The position numbers and the translations under genes are program-made. Shown here one piece after another: positions 22,113 to 31,484 of a stretch of 64,000 nucleotides of DNA; position 1 is the stretch's first letter; every line of letters starts with the position of its first letter. The notes beneath the pieces were generated by a model. The model saw only the letters and a program-made list of their open reading frames with translations. It did no database searches and was not told the DNA's origin. Source of the stretch: Pseudobutyrivibrio sp. OR37. GTDB lineage: Bacteria > Bacillota > Clostridia > Lachnospirales > Lachnospiraceae. The DNA lies in the NCBI RefSeq assembly GCF_900113655.1, contig NZ_FOQF01000004.1, forward strand, positions 62,001-126,000, in the 5' to 3' direction.

Positions 22113-22465
22113 TTAAGTTTTTTCTGCATTCTCATATTCTCACTTAAAAATCGGAAATGGGGTTAAGTGTGAGAAAAATTTTTCAAAATAAACTTAAGTT
22201 AGAGTAAATATTTTTAGGTATTCTTAAGTTTATTTGGAGATTTTCATTTCTTCACTTAACAAATTCTCCCGACTCCTCAGATTTATATAAGTGAAAATGA
22301 TTTTTTGCTATTTCACACTTAACTCTGTTAAGTTTTTAAAATTTTTTTCTAGATTCACTTAACAGCATTTTGCATTTTTAAGTGAAAAATCTATTATGGT
22401 ATATACACTTAACTTCTTGGACAATTTCTGTTAAGTTTATTTTCAAATCATCTTCTGACACTTAA
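22113..22465. repeat. Array of 13 ACTTAA/TTAAGT motifs
   Basis: Exact ACTTAA or TTAAGT occurs at 22113, 22142, 22163, 22192 (as ACTTAAGT), 22224, 22254, 22317, 22328, 22357, 22378, 22407, 22431 and 22460, in both orientations, mostly as CACTTAAC. Random expectation at this base composition is below one. Several are paired head to head (22317/22328; 22407/22431). The array fills the divergent region between the asnS leader promoter and the DUF4317 gene. It looks like a multi-operator regulatory region; no ORF is present. Confidence 0.8.
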
Positions 22466-22495
22466 CTCCATCCAAAACTCCATAGTGAAATTCCC

Positions 22496-22523
22496 TTGCG
22501 AAGATTTTTAGCATTTGTATAAT
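22496..22523 (+). promoter_or_regulatory. Promoter of the DUF4317 gene
   Basis: TTGCGA (22496-22501), 16-bp spacer, TATAAT (22518-22523), 38 bp before the start codon and just downstream of the ACTTAA array. Confidence 0.6.
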
Positions 22524-22560
22524 TAAATAGGTAAGAAAAAATTAGGGGTGACATATTAAC

Positions 22561-23784
22561 ATGAATAAAAAAGAAGTAAACGAGATAAAACGACGTTTTA
22601 AAAAGGATTCCGTGAATTTTGACAAGATGGTTGGCTGCTATGTAGATGCCAACAAGGAAATCGTGCTCACATTCAAGGAGACTTTCCTTAATCTTGAGGA
22701 CGAGGAATTCCACAAATATCTGGAGATTGCAAATAAGGCATTATCTGGAACAATCGGCAACAACTTACTAGAGCTTCCATTTGATCCTGAATCTGAAATA
22801 GAAGGCAGTGGTCATGATTTGTTGATGCAGCTTCGCGAAACAGGTCTTAAAGACGAAAAGCTTCTTATAGAATATTACAACCGTATTATCGAATCATATG
22901 ATTATGTAGGAAACTATCTTATCGTGCTTTTCCATGATACCTACGATGTTCCTATGAAAACCAGCGATAATTTAGCCTTAGATGAATCAGAGGAGGTATA
23001 TGAATACATCATCTGTGCCATCTGCCCTGTTCAGCTTTCAAAGGCAGCACTTGGTTATCGTGAGCAGGAAAACCGTATTGGTGCAAGAGATAGAGATTGG
23101 GTGGTAGGACCTGTTGACACTGCATTTACCTTCCCTGCATTTACAGAGCGTTCTACTGATTTACATGCATGCCTGGCATACACTAAAAACACCAAGGAGC
23201 CTCATGTAGAATTCTGGGAAAACTGCATTGGCTGCGGCACTAGAAAGACAACCACTCAAAAGAAGAACGCCTTCAACAACATGCTTAACCAGGCACTTGG
23301 CGAAGAGACAGAAGAAACTCTTGAGACAAAGCTTGATATTCAGCAGAACCTTTCAGATTTCATCACTGTAGAGGCAGAGCGCTTAGGACCTGAGGAACCA
23401 ATCATTCTTGAGCCACAGGATGTTGCAAATATCCTTACTGATTCTGGACTTTCAGATATGAAGGTTGAAAAGATTCAGGCTAATTTCGAAAACTATTTTG
23501 AAGAGCAGCTTCCACTTGCTGAGGAAATCTTAGATGAGAAGGCTCTTAAAAATAATGAAATAAGAGTTGAAAAAAATGTTCTTAAGGAACGTGTAGTAGA
23601 CCTTACAAAGCAACTTAAAGAAGCTACTGGCGAAACAGCTGACGGCAAGGTTCCTGACATCGTTGTTAAGGTTTCAGAAAGCAAGGCCGCTAATGTTACT
23701 ACCGCTTACGTAGATGGCAAGAAGTGTGTATGTGTTCCAATTGAGCCAGATGAGACATTTGTGCTTAATGGAGAGCAGATATAA
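22561..23784 (+). CDS. DUF4317 family protein
   Basis: 407 residues matching the DUF4317 family as I know it from Lachnospiraceae and other Firmicutes: MNKKEVNEIKRRFKKDSVNF, a GCYVDANKEIVLTFKETFLN segment, CAICPVQLSKAALGY, DWVVGPVDTAFTFPAFTERS, TDLHACLAYTKN, and WENCIGCGTRKTTTQKK. The C-terminal third is coiled and acidic (about 240-370). No signal peptide or membrane segment, so it is cytoplasmic. Function unknown. GGGGTG lies nine bases before ATG. Upstream is the motif array, which suggests dense regulation. Confidence 0.85.
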   Translation: MNKKEVNEIKRRFKKDSVNFDKMVGCYVDANKEIVLTFKETFLNLEDEEFHKYLEIANKALSGTIGNNLLELPFDPESEIEGSGHDLLMQLRETGLKDEKLLIEYYNRIIESYDYVGNYLIVLFHDTYDVPMKTSDNLALDESEEVYEYIICAICPVQLSKAALGYREQENRIGARDRDWVVGPVDTAFTFPAFTERSTDLHACLAYTKNTKEPHVEFWENCIGCGTRKTTTQKKNAFNNMLNQALGEETEETLETKLDIQQNLSDFITVEAERLGPEEPIILEPQDVANILTDSGLSDMKVEKIQANFENYFEEQLPLAEEILDEKALKNNEIRVEKNVLKERVVDLTKQLKEATGETADGKVPDIVVKVSESKAANVTTAYVDGKKCVCVPIEPDETFVLNGEQI

Positions 23785-23795
23785 AAAGCAATATT

Positions 23796-23849
23796 GAATA
23801 AAGTAAAAGGCTAAGTGCATCTGAGTGCACCTAGCCTTTTACTTTATTC
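23796..23849. terminator. Long bidirectional terminator
   Basis: 24-bp arms with a single mismatch (GAATAAAGTAAAAGGCTA-A-GTGCA against its complement) around TCTGAG, between the convergent DUF4317 gene and the gene at 24025. The A/T-rich outer arms give U-runs both ways. Confidence 0.88.
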
Positions 23850-23932
23850 AGCGCGGGAAAGCTTATTCTTCTAAGATAATGTATTATTACTCATTAATAG
23901 CACTATTTTTAAGTGTTATTTTCTTATTTATA

Positions 23933-23972
23933 AAATCCACTTATCACTCTCGAAAAAAAGCTAAGTGGATTT
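23933..23972. repeat. Inverted repeat near the gene at 24025
   Basis: AAATCCACTTA (23933-23943) and TAAGTGGATTT (23962-23972), 11-bp perfect arms. A further CCACTTA follows at about 23991, echoing the CACTTA motif of the array upstream of the DUF4317 gene. It may be the terminator of the gene at 24025. Confidence 0.5.
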
Positions 23973-24024
23973 CAAAATATCATTTTTTCCACTTATATGC
24001 CAAAAATGATATTATATCCCTATT

Positions 24025-24786
24025 TTATTGCTTGTAAAATATATAGCCCTGGAGCTTACCATAGAAATATTTCTCATTATAGCCTGCTACATAATAGGCT
24101 AACCCTGGTGTATCTGGACCCCACAAGTAGATTTGTAGCATTGGGCAAGCCCCCTGTGCTGAACGGTCTATTAATTCCCATTGATACAAGGTATCCCCAT
24201 AATAATCTAAATAAGGAATATATACATAAGCACCTTCCGATGACAATCTAATAGCCTCTCCATTTTCTGGATCATACCAAGTTCCTGTATAGTCCTTGGT
24301 CATGAGTTCTTTTATGTTCTGCATCTTATTTGTATCTATTGTATCATTACAAGTTTTCTTGAAAGTGTCATATTCTTCCTTGGTTATAGGACCAAATGAA
24401 TCACTTGCGCCACTTTCCTTATTTATTTCTGAATTTACATAAGAAACCTCAGATTCACTTTTAGCATTTGTTTGTGAGCTATCATAATAAGCGTCAGATT
24501 TATTTTCTATAACATTCTCTGATTGAGCATCCTCTATTTCATCTGCATTCTTTGAATCATCATTATTTAATGCATCCTGCTCATCAACTGCCTTTTCAAA
24601 TTCTTTTGTGGATTCATGAGGTTTATCCTCATGAGCTTCAAAATCAAAGCCTAACGCTTCTCCATCTTCCACAATTTGTTTTTGCTCCATAGTATCACTA
24701 ATGCTTATATATACTAAACTAGCTACCAATACTAATAGAAGAATTGAAACTATACTCCATACTATTTTAACTTTATTATGTCTCAT
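24025..24786 (-). CDS. Membrane-anchored hypothetical protein with acidic linker
   Basis: 253 residues. A short basic start and one membrane segment (about 8-28, VWSIVSILLLVLVASLVYIS) act as an uncleaved anchor. Residues 40-130 are a low-complexity acidic, Ser/Asn-rich linker. The C-terminal 110 residues form a small domain starting PITKEEYDTFKKTCNDTID with YTGTWYDPENGEAIRLSS and many aromatic residues, predicted to be extracellular. I do not recognise the family. It lies alone between the terminator at 23796 and the marR-fab operon. Confidence 0.65.
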   Translation of the reverse strand: MRHNKVKIVWSIVSILLLVLVASLVYISISDTMEQKQIVEDGEALGFDFEAHEDKPHESTKEFEKAVDEQDALNNDDSKNADEIEDAQSENVIENKSDAYYDSSQTNAKSESEVSYVNSEINKESGASDSFGPITKEEYDTFKKTCNDTIDTNKMQNIKELMTKDYTGTWYDPENGEAIRLSSEGAYVYIPYLDYYGDTLYQWELIDRSAQGACPMLQIYLWGPDTPGLAYYVAGYNEKYFYGKLQGYIFYKQ

Positions 24787-24804
24787 TTACTAAGTCCTCA
24801 CACT

Positions 24805-24838
24805 AAAAAGCACCATACATCATCACAATGCATGGTGC
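24805..24838 (-). terminator. Terminator of the acc-fab operon
   Basis: Minus strand GCACCATGCAT-TGTGATG-ATGTATGGTGC then TTTTTAG, 22 bp after the marR stop. Confidence 0.88.
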
Positions 24839-24860
24839 CGAATTATCAATTATTACTTAA

Positions 24861-25322
24861 TTATTTATCTAACTCATCAAGGTGAGGAATAGCTACCTCA
24901 TTCATAAGCTCATTTGACATATCCTCTAAGATATGATTAAGTGTTGCAACCTCTTCTTCTGAAAAGTGTTCCTGCGCACGTTCAGCAACTGTGCTAACAT
25001 AGCCTGTTGAAAGATTTAGGTAATCAAGATATTTATCTGTTACATGTAAGTGGAACTCTCTTCTATCTGTCTGAGACTGTACCTTCTGGATATATCCCTT
25101 TTCAATCAAACATGCAACCTTGTAAGCTGCGTTTGGTGATGAAATACCAATAAAATCTGCAAACTCTTTAACAGTAGGATTATTTAAGCAGTAGATAATT
25201 TCTACGCAGAATAATTCAACTATAGTAAGTGATGTTTCTCTAGAGTGTAGCTTGTTAAACATCTCTTGATAAAAGTGAATTTTAAACTTGGTATAAACCT
25301 CTGTAAGATTTTTTTCTAACAT
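24861..25322 (-). CDS. MarR family regulator at the end of the fatty-acid operon
   Basis: 153-residue MarR-type winged helix protein: TIVELFCVEIIYCLNNPTVK, EFADFIGISSPNAAYKVACL (recognition helix) and the wing QSQTDRREFHLHVTD, flanked by dimerisation helices. By position it should be the local repressor of fatty-acid synthesis, analogous to FabT of streptococci, although FabT usually lies near the start of its operon. Repeated TTAGATAA-like motifs at the acpP promoter are its candidate operators. It is the last gene of the operon, followed by a strong terminator. Confidence 0.85.
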   Translation of the reverse strand: MLEKNLTEVYTKFKIHFYQEMFNKLHSRETSLTIVELFCVEIIYCLNNPTVKEFADFIGISSPNAAYKVACLIEKGYIQKVQSQTDRREFHLHVTDKYLDYLNLSTGYVSTVAERAQEHFSEEEVATLNHILEDMSNELMNEVAIPHLDELDK

Positions 25323-25375
25323 TTTTAACTCCTAACTTTCTTTAACTTTATTTCCTACAGAATATCATACTCAAT

Positions 25376-25804
25376 TTATTCCCCAATGGCAAAGGAAATT
25401 TCGGCTTTAGCGACAATTTTTTCATCAATTGTGGCAATAGCCTCACCAAAGCCTACCGGCCCCTTCCTTGCTGTTAGAGTGCATTCGAGGTTTAAAACAT
25501 CGCCCGGTTCGACTTGTCTTTTAAACCTCGCATTTTTAATTCCGCCAAAGAACGCAAGCTTACCTTTATTCTCCTCCTCTGTCAATAGAGCAACTGCTCC
25601 CACCTGAGCTAATGCTTCTATTATAAGTACACCTGGCATAACAGGATGACCTGGGAAGTGTCCCATAAAATGCATTTCGTTTGCGCTGACGCATTTGATG
25701 CCCTTGGCATATTTTCCTGGCTCACATTCCACTATCTTATCTACTAATAGAAAAGGATAGCGATGTGGCAAAATCTCTTGAATCTCTGAATTACTTAACT
25801 GCAT
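25376..25804 (-). CDS. fabZ: 3-hydroxyacyl-ACP dehydratase FabZ
   Basis: 142-residue hot-dog fold dehydratase removing water from 3-hydroxyacyl-ACP. Signatures: [20 protein letters not shown] and the catalytic His in [21 protein letters not shown]. Length is standard. It overlaps the fabF end by 10 bp. Only FabZ is present in the cluster, with no FabA, FabM or FabN, so how unsaturated fatty acids are made is not answered here. Confidence 0.95.
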   Translation of the reverse strand: MQLSNSEIQEILPHRYPFLLVDKIVECEPGKYAKGIKCVSANEMHFMGHFPGHPVMPGVLIIEALAQVGAVALLTEEENKGKLAFFGGIKNARFKRQVEPGDVLNLECTLTARKGPVGFGEAIATIDEKIVAKAEISFAIGE

Positions 25805-27045
25805 ATAGTCTCCTCATATTTACGAAGTACGATTGATGCGTTGTGGCCGCCGAAGCCGAGGGCATTGGAAAGTGCCACCTTGATATCAGCCTTACGGCCC
25901 GTGTTTGGGACGATGTCTAGGTCACAGGCCTCGTCCTTTTCCTTGTAGTTGATAGTGGCTGGCACGAAGCCATCTCGAAGTGCAAGGGATGTGATAATTC
26001 CCTCTACTGCTCCTGCTGCACCAAGCAAATGTCCTGTCATAGATTTGGTAGAGCTTACCATAAGCTGATAAGCATGGTCCCCAAAAGCCTTTTTGATTGC
26101 AAGAGTTTCACCGGCATCATTAAGGCTTGTTGATGTTCCATGAGCATTGATGTAATCTACATCCTTCATCTCAAGGCCAGCATCCTTTACTGCAAGTGCC
26201 ATACATTTAGCACCACCTTCGCCTTCTGGATTTGGTGCAGTGATGTGGTAAGCATCACAGTTTGAGCCATAGCCTACAACCTCTGCATAAATCTTTGCAC
26301 CACGTGCTTTGGCGTGTTCCAATTCTTCTATTATAAGAATGCCTGCACCTTCACCCATTACAAAGCCATGTCTTTCCTTATCAAATGGAATAGAAGCTCT
26401 GTTAGGATCTTCGCTGGTGCACAGCGCCTTCATAGACTGAAAGCCACCAATGGCAAGAGGCATAACTACTCCCTCTGCTCCACCGCACACCATTACATCC
26501 TCATAGCCATCTCTGATTCTATGGAAGGCATCTCCGATAGCATTATTTGAGCTTGCGCAGGCTGTCACCACGCAAGTGCACATTCCCTTCAGGCCATACA
26601 TAATGGCAATCTGCCCTGCTGCCATATTGCTAATAGACATTGGGATAAAGTAAGGGGAAATCTTTCCATAGCCCTTTTCCTCTCCCTTGCCATGCTCTTC
26701 AGCGATAGTCGAAAGTCCACCGATTCCCGACGAAACAATACAGCCTACTCTATCTGCATCTTCCTTTTCCATATCAAGCGCAGAATCCGCAAAGGCCTCC
26801 TTGGCTGCTGCACATGCATACTGAGTATACACATCCATCCTTCTGGCCTCCTTTGGGCCTAACGCTTCTGCTGCATCAAAGCCCTTTACCTCGCCTGCCA
26901 GCTTTACCTTTAAATCACTAGTGTCAAAATGGGTAATGGGACCTATTCCACATTTGCCAGCCTGTACTGCCTTCCATGTATCCTCCACACTGTTTCCAAG
27001 TGGATTAACAGTGCCCATTCCTGTGATTACTACTCTTCTTTTCAT
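25795..27045 (-). CDS. fabF: 3-oxoacyl-ACP synthase II FabF
   Basis: 416-residue condensing enzyme elongating acyl-ACP with malonyl-ACP. Nucleophile Cys163 in [14 protein letters not shown]; catalytic histidines in [14 protein letters not shown] and [25 protein letters not shown] at the C-terminus. Length matches E. coli FabF (413). It starts one base after the fabG stop and overlaps fabZ. Confidence 0.96.
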   Translation of the reverse strand: MKRRVVITGMGTVNPLGNSVEDTWKAVQAGKCGIGPITHFDTSDLKVKLAGEVKGFDAAEALGPKEARRMDVYTQYACAAAKEAFADSALDMEKEDADRVGCIVSSGIGGLSTIAEEHGKGEEKGYGKISPYFIPMSISNMAAGQIAIMYGLKGMCTCVVTACASSNNAIGDAFHRIRDGYEDVMVCGGAEGVVMPLAIGGFQSMKALCTSEDPNRASIPFDKERHGFVMGEGAGILIIEELEHAKARGAKIYAEVVGYGSNCDAYHITAPNPEGEGGAKCMALAVKDAGLEMKDVDYINAHGTSTSLNDAGETLAIKKAFGDHAYQLMVSSTKSMTGHLLGAAGAVEGIITSLALRDGFVPATINYKEKDEACDLDIVPNTGRKADIKVALSNALGFGGHNASIVLRKYEETICS

Positions 27046-27046
27046 C

Positions 27047-27772
27047 TTACATTCCTCCGGTTACCTCAATCACCTGACCAGTGATATAAGAGGCTTTTTC
27101 AGATGCCAAAAACTCCACAACATTTGCCACATCCTCTGGCTGTCCAAATCGGTTTAGAGGAATTTTCTTAAGATACTCACTCTTAACATTTTCTGGAAGT
27201 TCATCTGTCATGGCTGTTTGAATGAAGCCAGGTGCTATCGCATTTACGATAATTCCCTTGCTGCCATATTCTCTTGAAACTGACTTTGTAAATCCGATAA
27301 TTCCTGCTTTGCTTGCTGCATAATTAGCCTGTCCAGCGTTACCATTAACACCTACAATTGATGTGATGTTGATAATGCTTCCATGACGATTTTTCATCAT
27401 ATCCTTTATGGCTGCCTTAGTGCAAAGAAAGGTTCCCTTAAGATTAATATCAATAACCTTATCAAAATCCTGCTCGCTCATTCTAATGAGCAAGCCATCC
27501 TTTGTAACACCTGCATTATTAACAAGCACCTCTACTGGGCCTAGTTTTTCTTTTACTGCTGCAAACATTTGGGCTACTTCAGCTTCATTACTAACATCGC
27601 ATTTAATGCAGATTGCATCTCCACCATGGCTCTTACAAAGCTTTACTGTTTCTTCTGCTGCAGCTTCATTTCCTGAATAGCAGATAGCGATATTGAAACC
27701 AGCCTCTGCAAGCTTTTCGGCTATTACTCTTCCAATCCCTCGGCTTCCGCCTGTAACTAGTGCTACGCTCAT
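27047..27772 (-). CDS. fabG: 3-oxoacyl-ACP reductase FabG
   Basis: 241-residue short-chain dehydrogenase using NADPH to reduce 3-oxoacyl-ACP. Cofactor loop GGSRGIGR (residues 8-15), NNAGVTKDGLLIRM, catalytic Ser in NITSIVG and YAASKAG with the Tyr-Lys pair; the C-terminus SYITGQVIEVTGGM is typical. It overlaps the fabD end by 4 bp. Confidence 0.96.
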   Translation of the reverse strand: MSVALVTGGSRGIGRVIAEKLAEAGFNIAICYSGNEAAAEETVKLCKSHGGDAICIKCDVSNEAEVAQMFAAVKEKLGPVEVLVNNAGVTKDGLLIRMSEQDFDKVIDINLKGTFLCTKAAIKDMMKNRHGSIINITSIVGVNGNAGQANYAASKAGIIGFTKSVSREYGSKGIIVNAIAPGFIQTAMTDELPENVKSEYLKKIPLNRFGQPEDVANVVEFLASEKASYITGQVIEVTGGM

Positions 27773-28722
27773 GCCCCTAACTCCTTTATCGTATTTTCGA
27801 AGTCTTCAACCGAATCGATTGAGTACACCTTCACATCGTTTACAGTCTTATTTATAAACTTGCTGATTGCTTTTCCTGGGCCGATTTCTATAATAGTATC
27901 CACCCCTGCATTTACCATGTATTTAATGGAATCCTCTAAATAAACAGATGACTGCACCTGCTTTTCCAAAAGCTTTGAGATAGATTCCTCTTCCTTCTTT
28001 TCTCTACCTACGCAATTGAAAACAACCTTAGACTTCTCCTCCTTAAAGGAAATGTTTTTAAATTCCTCTGCCAGCTTATCGCCTGCTGGCTTCATAAGAG
28101 ATGTATGGAAAGGACCGCTTACCTTAAGTGGAACAATCCTTTTTGCTCCTGCCTCCTTCAGATATGCACTTGCCTTATCTACCGCCAAAGCATCACCAGA
28201 TATTACTATCTGACCTGGACAATTGAAGTTTGCTGCCTGAACAATCTTCTCTCCCTTAAGCTCTGCATTAGCCTTATCGCAGCACTCAAAAACTGTCTCT
28301 CTATCTGCTCCCATTACAGCAGCCATTTTTACATCCAAGCCCTCGGAAGCTTCTGTCATGTACTTACCTCTTTTTGCGATAAGCTCTAAAACTGCTTTTT
28401 CATCCAATGTGCCTGCCTCAAAAAGAGCCGAATATTCCCCAAGGCTAAGTCCACAGGTATAATCTGCATTAATTCCTGCTTCCCTCAACAGCTTTGTTAC
28501 TCCGATTGCGAAGGCTACCATAGCAGGCTGAGTATACTTTGTCTGAGACAGCACCTCCGCTGGACCTTCAAAGCACAGCTTTGCAACATCCATGTCTGTC
28601 ACTTTACTTACTATCCCTGTGGCATTATCTATGGTCTGCCTAAAGCTTTCATATTTCTCATAAAAATCCTGGCCCATTCCAACTCGCTGTGTACCCTGGC
28701 CAGCGTATACAATTCCTAACAT
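27769..28722 (-). CDS. fabD: Malonyl-CoA:ACP transacylase FabD
   Basis: 317-residue acyltransferase loading malonyl groups onto ACP. The catalytic Ser93 is in GLSLGEYSALFEAG; the partner His is in VSGPFHTSLM; the N-terminal YAGQGTQRVGMG is typical. Length is standard (about 310). Confidence 0.95.
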   Translation of the reverse strand: MLGIVYAGQGTQRVGMGQDFYEKYESFRQTIDNATGIVSKVTDMDVAKLCFEGPAEVLSQTKYTQPAMVAFAIGVTKLLREAGINADYTCGLSLGEYSALFEAGTLDEKAVLELIAKRGKYMTEASEGLDVKMAAVMGADRETVFECCDKANAELKGEKIVQAANFNCPGQIVISGDALAVDKASAYLKEAGAKRIVPLKVSGPFHTSLMKPAGDKLAEEFKNISFKEEKSKVVFNCVGREKKEEESISKLLEKQVQSSVYLEDSIKYMVNAGVDTIIEIGPGKAISKFINKTVNDVKVYSIDSVEDFENTIKELGA

Positions 28723-28799
28723 AATATTCTCCTAGTTTTTCTCTCGCAGCATAATCCATAGCCTATATATTGTCTATGCATTATGCTGCTATTTAGACA

Positions 28800-29735
28800 C
28801 TACAGTTCAATCGACGCGGCTTTAGATAGACACGTCTTAGCGCCTGCTACCATTTTCTCCAGGATTTCTGCTACGGGACGGATGGCGGTGAGCTGGCCGC
28901 ATACTTGGCCGGACATAACTGAGCCGCGGATCATGTCGCCATCACATACTGCACGGCGCAACCCACCTAATGTGATTTTTTCCAGTTGCTCTCTATCTGC
29001 TCCCTCTGCCTCCAGCTTTAGATATTCACGTGCCATTTCATTTTTTATGATACGTACTGGTGCACCTTGGGAACGGCCTGTTACTGTAGTGGCGTTATCC
29101 TTTGATTTGATAAGAGTCTGCTTGTAGTTTTCATGGATTGGACATTCTTCAGACACCAGCAGGCTGGTTCCCACCTGAACTCCGCAGGCACCTAACATCA
29201 TAGCTGCTGCCATCTGCTCGCCACTGGCAATACCACCTGCTGCAATAACAGGTACATCTACGGCAGCTACCACCTGTGGAAGCAATGTCATTGTTGTCAT
29301 ATCTCCTACATGACCGCCTGATTCTCCACCTTCTGCAATGACAGCATCGGCACCGGCTCTTACCATAATTTTTGCTAAAGCAACTGATGCAACCACTGGA
29401 AACACCTTGGCTCCCATTTCCTTCCAAGCCTTCATGTATTTGCCTGGGTTGCCGGCACCTGTTGTAATAAACTGAACCTTTTCCTCTACAAGCATTCTGG
29501 CAATATTATCCACATCAGGATTCATAAGCATCAGATTCACACCAAAAGGCTTATCAGTCTTGCTCTTACATATTCTTATTTGTTCTCGCAAGCTTTCGGC
29601 ATCCATACCTCCGCTTGCCACTAAGCCAAGGGCGCCTGCATTAGAACAGGCTGCGGCGAATTCACCTGTAGCTATGTTCGCCATTCCCCCCTGGATCACA
29701 CTATATTTAGTTCCTGTCAAATCTCTAAGTTTCAT
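28800..29735 (-). CDS. fabK: Enoyl-ACP reductase II FabK (FMN)
   Basis: About 311 residues in the nitronate monooxygenase-like TIM-barrel family. VIQGGMANIATGEFAAACSN, FGVNLMLMNP, the AEGGESGGHVG loop and PVIAAGGIASGEQMAAAMML are the FMN-binding landmarks of FabK. It catalyses the last reduction of the cycle and replaces FabI, which is not seen here. ATG 29735 (AGAGG five bases upstream, MKLRDLTGTKY) is used; a longer frame to 29798 would run through the fabH end and has no support. Located between fabH and fabD. Confidence 0.94.
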   Translation of the reverse strand: MKLRDLTGTKYSVIQGGMANIATGEFAAACSNAGALGLVASGGMDAESLREQIRICKSKTDKPFGVNLMLMNPDVDNIARMLVEEKVQFITTGAGNPGKYMKAWKEMGAKVFPVVASVALAKIMVRAGADAVIAEGGESGGHVGDMTTMTLLPQVVAAVDVPVIAAGGIASGEQMAAAMMLGACGVQVGTSLLVSEECPIHENYKQTLIKSKDNATTVTGRSQGAPVRIIKNEMAREYLKLEAEGADREQLEKITLGGLRRAVCDGDMIRGSVMSGQVCGQLTAIRPVAEILEKMVAGAKTCLSKAASIEL

Positions 29736-29748
29736 ATATACCTCTACT

Positions 29749-30678
29749 TTACATTTCCAGCACCACGGCGCCCCAGGTGCGGCCTGCACCGAAGGCACAT
29801 AGAAGTACTTTGTCGCCTGGGTGTATTCGTCCTTCTTCTAGAGCCTCGTCCAAAGCCAAGCCTACGCTGGCAGCTGAGGTGTTGCCGTATTTTTCGATGT
29901 TTACAACGAATTTATCCATAGGCTGCTTTATCTTTTTAGCTATGGATTCGATTATTCGAAGATTGGCCTGGTGCAGCACATAATGATCAATTTCGTCATA
30001 GCTAAAGCCTGATTTTGCTACCACTTCCTCAATCACCTTTGGTACTGTTGCTACTGCAAATTTATAGGTACCCTGTCCATCCATGTGGATGTATCCGTTT
30101 GGTGTTTTGATGTTAATCATTTCTTCATCACCATCCACACCGATTACCGATGTAAACTGGTTATCCGCAAGCTCCACCACTGCTGCAGCTGCCCCATCTC
30201 CAAACAATACACAGGTGCTTCTATCGGTCATATCCATTTTTTTCGATAAAACCTCGGCACCTATTATTAATCCATACTTAGCATTTCTTGCCATCATAAG
30301 AGCACGGATGGTTTCTAAGCCAAATACAAATCCTGAACAGCCTGCACCTAAATCAAAAGCTATGATGTCTTTCCTTAATCCCAATCTCCCCTGGATTAGA
30401 CAGGCTGTTGATGGGGAATAGTAATCTGAGGAAACTGTGCAAACCACCACAGCATCAATTTCTGCCTTATCAATACCTGATTTTTCTATGGCTTTTCTTG
30501 CAGCCTGCTCTGCCAGCCCTGTGTGATTCTCCTCGCCACTTACATGATGCCTTACGCTCATGCCTGTTCTTTGCTTAATCCATTCATCACTTGTATCAAC
30601 AATCCGCGCCATATCATCATTTGTAACTTTCTTCACCGGCACGGCCTTTCCCGTTGCAAGTATTCTTAATCCTGTCAT
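29749..30678 (-). CDS. fabH: 3-oxoacyl-ACP synthase III FabH
   Basis: 309-residue initiating condensing enzyme joining an acyl-CoA primer with malonyl-ACP. Cys114 in DLGAGCSGFVFGLE; His in HYVLHQANLRIIESI; Asn in VNIEKYGNTSAASVGLALDE. Length is standard. It starts directly after accA (adjacent stop and start), indicating tight coupling. Confidence 0.95.
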   Translation of the reverse strand: MTGLRILATGKAVPVKKVTNDDMARIVDTSDEWIKQRTGMSVRHHVSGEENHTGLAEQAARKAIEKSGIDKAEIDAVVVCTVSSDYYSPSTACLIQGRLGLRKDIIAFDLGAGCSGFVFGLETIRALMMARNAKYGLIIGAEVLSKKMDMTDRSTCVLFGDGAAAAVVELADNQFTSVIGVDGDEEMINIKTPNGYIHMDGQGTYKFAVATVPKVIEEVVAKSGFSYDEIDHYVLHQANLRIIESIAKKIKQPMDKFVVNIEKYGNTSAASVGLALDEALEEGRIHPGDKVLLCAFGAGRTWGAVVLEM

Positions 30679-31482
30679 TTATACTACTTCCATTTCCTTT
30701 GCAGACGAAGCATTTAATCTTGCCTCGTCGAAGTATCTAAATTTCTCGTATCTATTAACAGCAAGCTCATCGGCTGATAGCATATCAAGCTCCTTTAAAG
30801 CACTTTTTAGCTTTCTATCGATTGCTGACATCAAATCCGCCTTTTCACTGATGATTCCGTCGATTACCCCAAATTCATACAAATCCTGGGCTGTAAGCTT
30901 CATCACCTGAGCCGCCTCGTCACGTCTTGTGCTGTCATGCCATAGAATAGAGGCAAAGCCTTCAGGAGATAGCACTGAATATATAGCGTTTTCCAACATA
31001 AATACCTTATTAGCCACGGCAATTCCAAGGGCGCCACCGCTTGAGCCTTCACCTGTCACAATCGAAATCACTGGCACCTTTAGAGCGCTCATTTCTGCTA
31101 GATTTGCTGCAATTGCCTGAGCCTGACCGTACATTTCTGCCTCCAGTCCCGGATAAGCCCCTGGGGTATCTACAAATGTAATAATCGGTCTTCTAAATTT
31201 TTCAGCCTGCTTCATGATTCGAAGTGCTTTTCTATAGCCCTCCGGCCCTGGCATTCCGAAATTGCACGCCATGTTTTCCTCTACGGTTCTGCCTTTTCTA
31301 TGACCAAGCACTGTCACTGGTCGTCCGTGGAATAAAGCGATTCCGCCGTAAATGCTTCCATCCTCTTTGCCTAGAAAATCGCCCTTTTGTTCAAAGAAAT
31401 CGGTAAAAAGAGCATCTATATAATCATTTATCTTTGGTCTGTCCTTATCTCTTGCAATCAGGACTTTTTCTATAGCACTCAT
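30679..31482 (-). CDS. accA: Acetyl-CoA carboxylase carboxyltransferase alpha subunit
   Basis: About 267 residues, crotonase fold. DFFEQKGDFLGKEDGSIYGG, GHRKGRTVEENMACNFGMPG, PEGYRKALRIMKQAEKF and FVDTPGAYPGLEAEMYGQAQ are diagnostic. It is shorter than E. coli AccA (319) at the N-terminus, which lacks the initial helical extension, as in many Firmicutes. ATG 31482 has GGAGG five bases upstream; a GTG at 31488 overlapping accD is less likely. It works with AccD, AccB and AccC to make malonyl-CoA. Confidence 0.94.
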   Translation of the reverse strand: MSAIEKVLIARDKDRPKINDYIDALFTDFFEQKGDFLGKEDGSIYGGIALFHGRPVTVLGHRKGRTVEENMACNFGMPGPEGYRKALRIMKQAEKFRRPIITFVDTPGAYPGLEAEMYGQAQAIAANLAEMSALKVPVISIVTGEGSSGGALGIAVANKVFMLENAIYSVLSPEGFASILWHDSTRRDEAAQVMKLTAQDLYEFGVIDGIISEKADLMSAIDRKLKSALKELDMLSADELAVNRYEKFRYFDEARLNASSAKEMEVV

Positions 31483-31484
31483 AT

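Noticed and set aside
22113-22465. CRISPR array
   Set aside because: The repeated unit is only 6-8 bp, occurs in both orientations and has irregular spacing; no cas gene nearby.
29736-29798. Longer FabK with 21 extra residues
   Set aside because: The extension overlaps the end of fabH, has a non-conserved Pro/Cys-rich sequence and no ribosome binding site; ATG 29735 has AGAGG.
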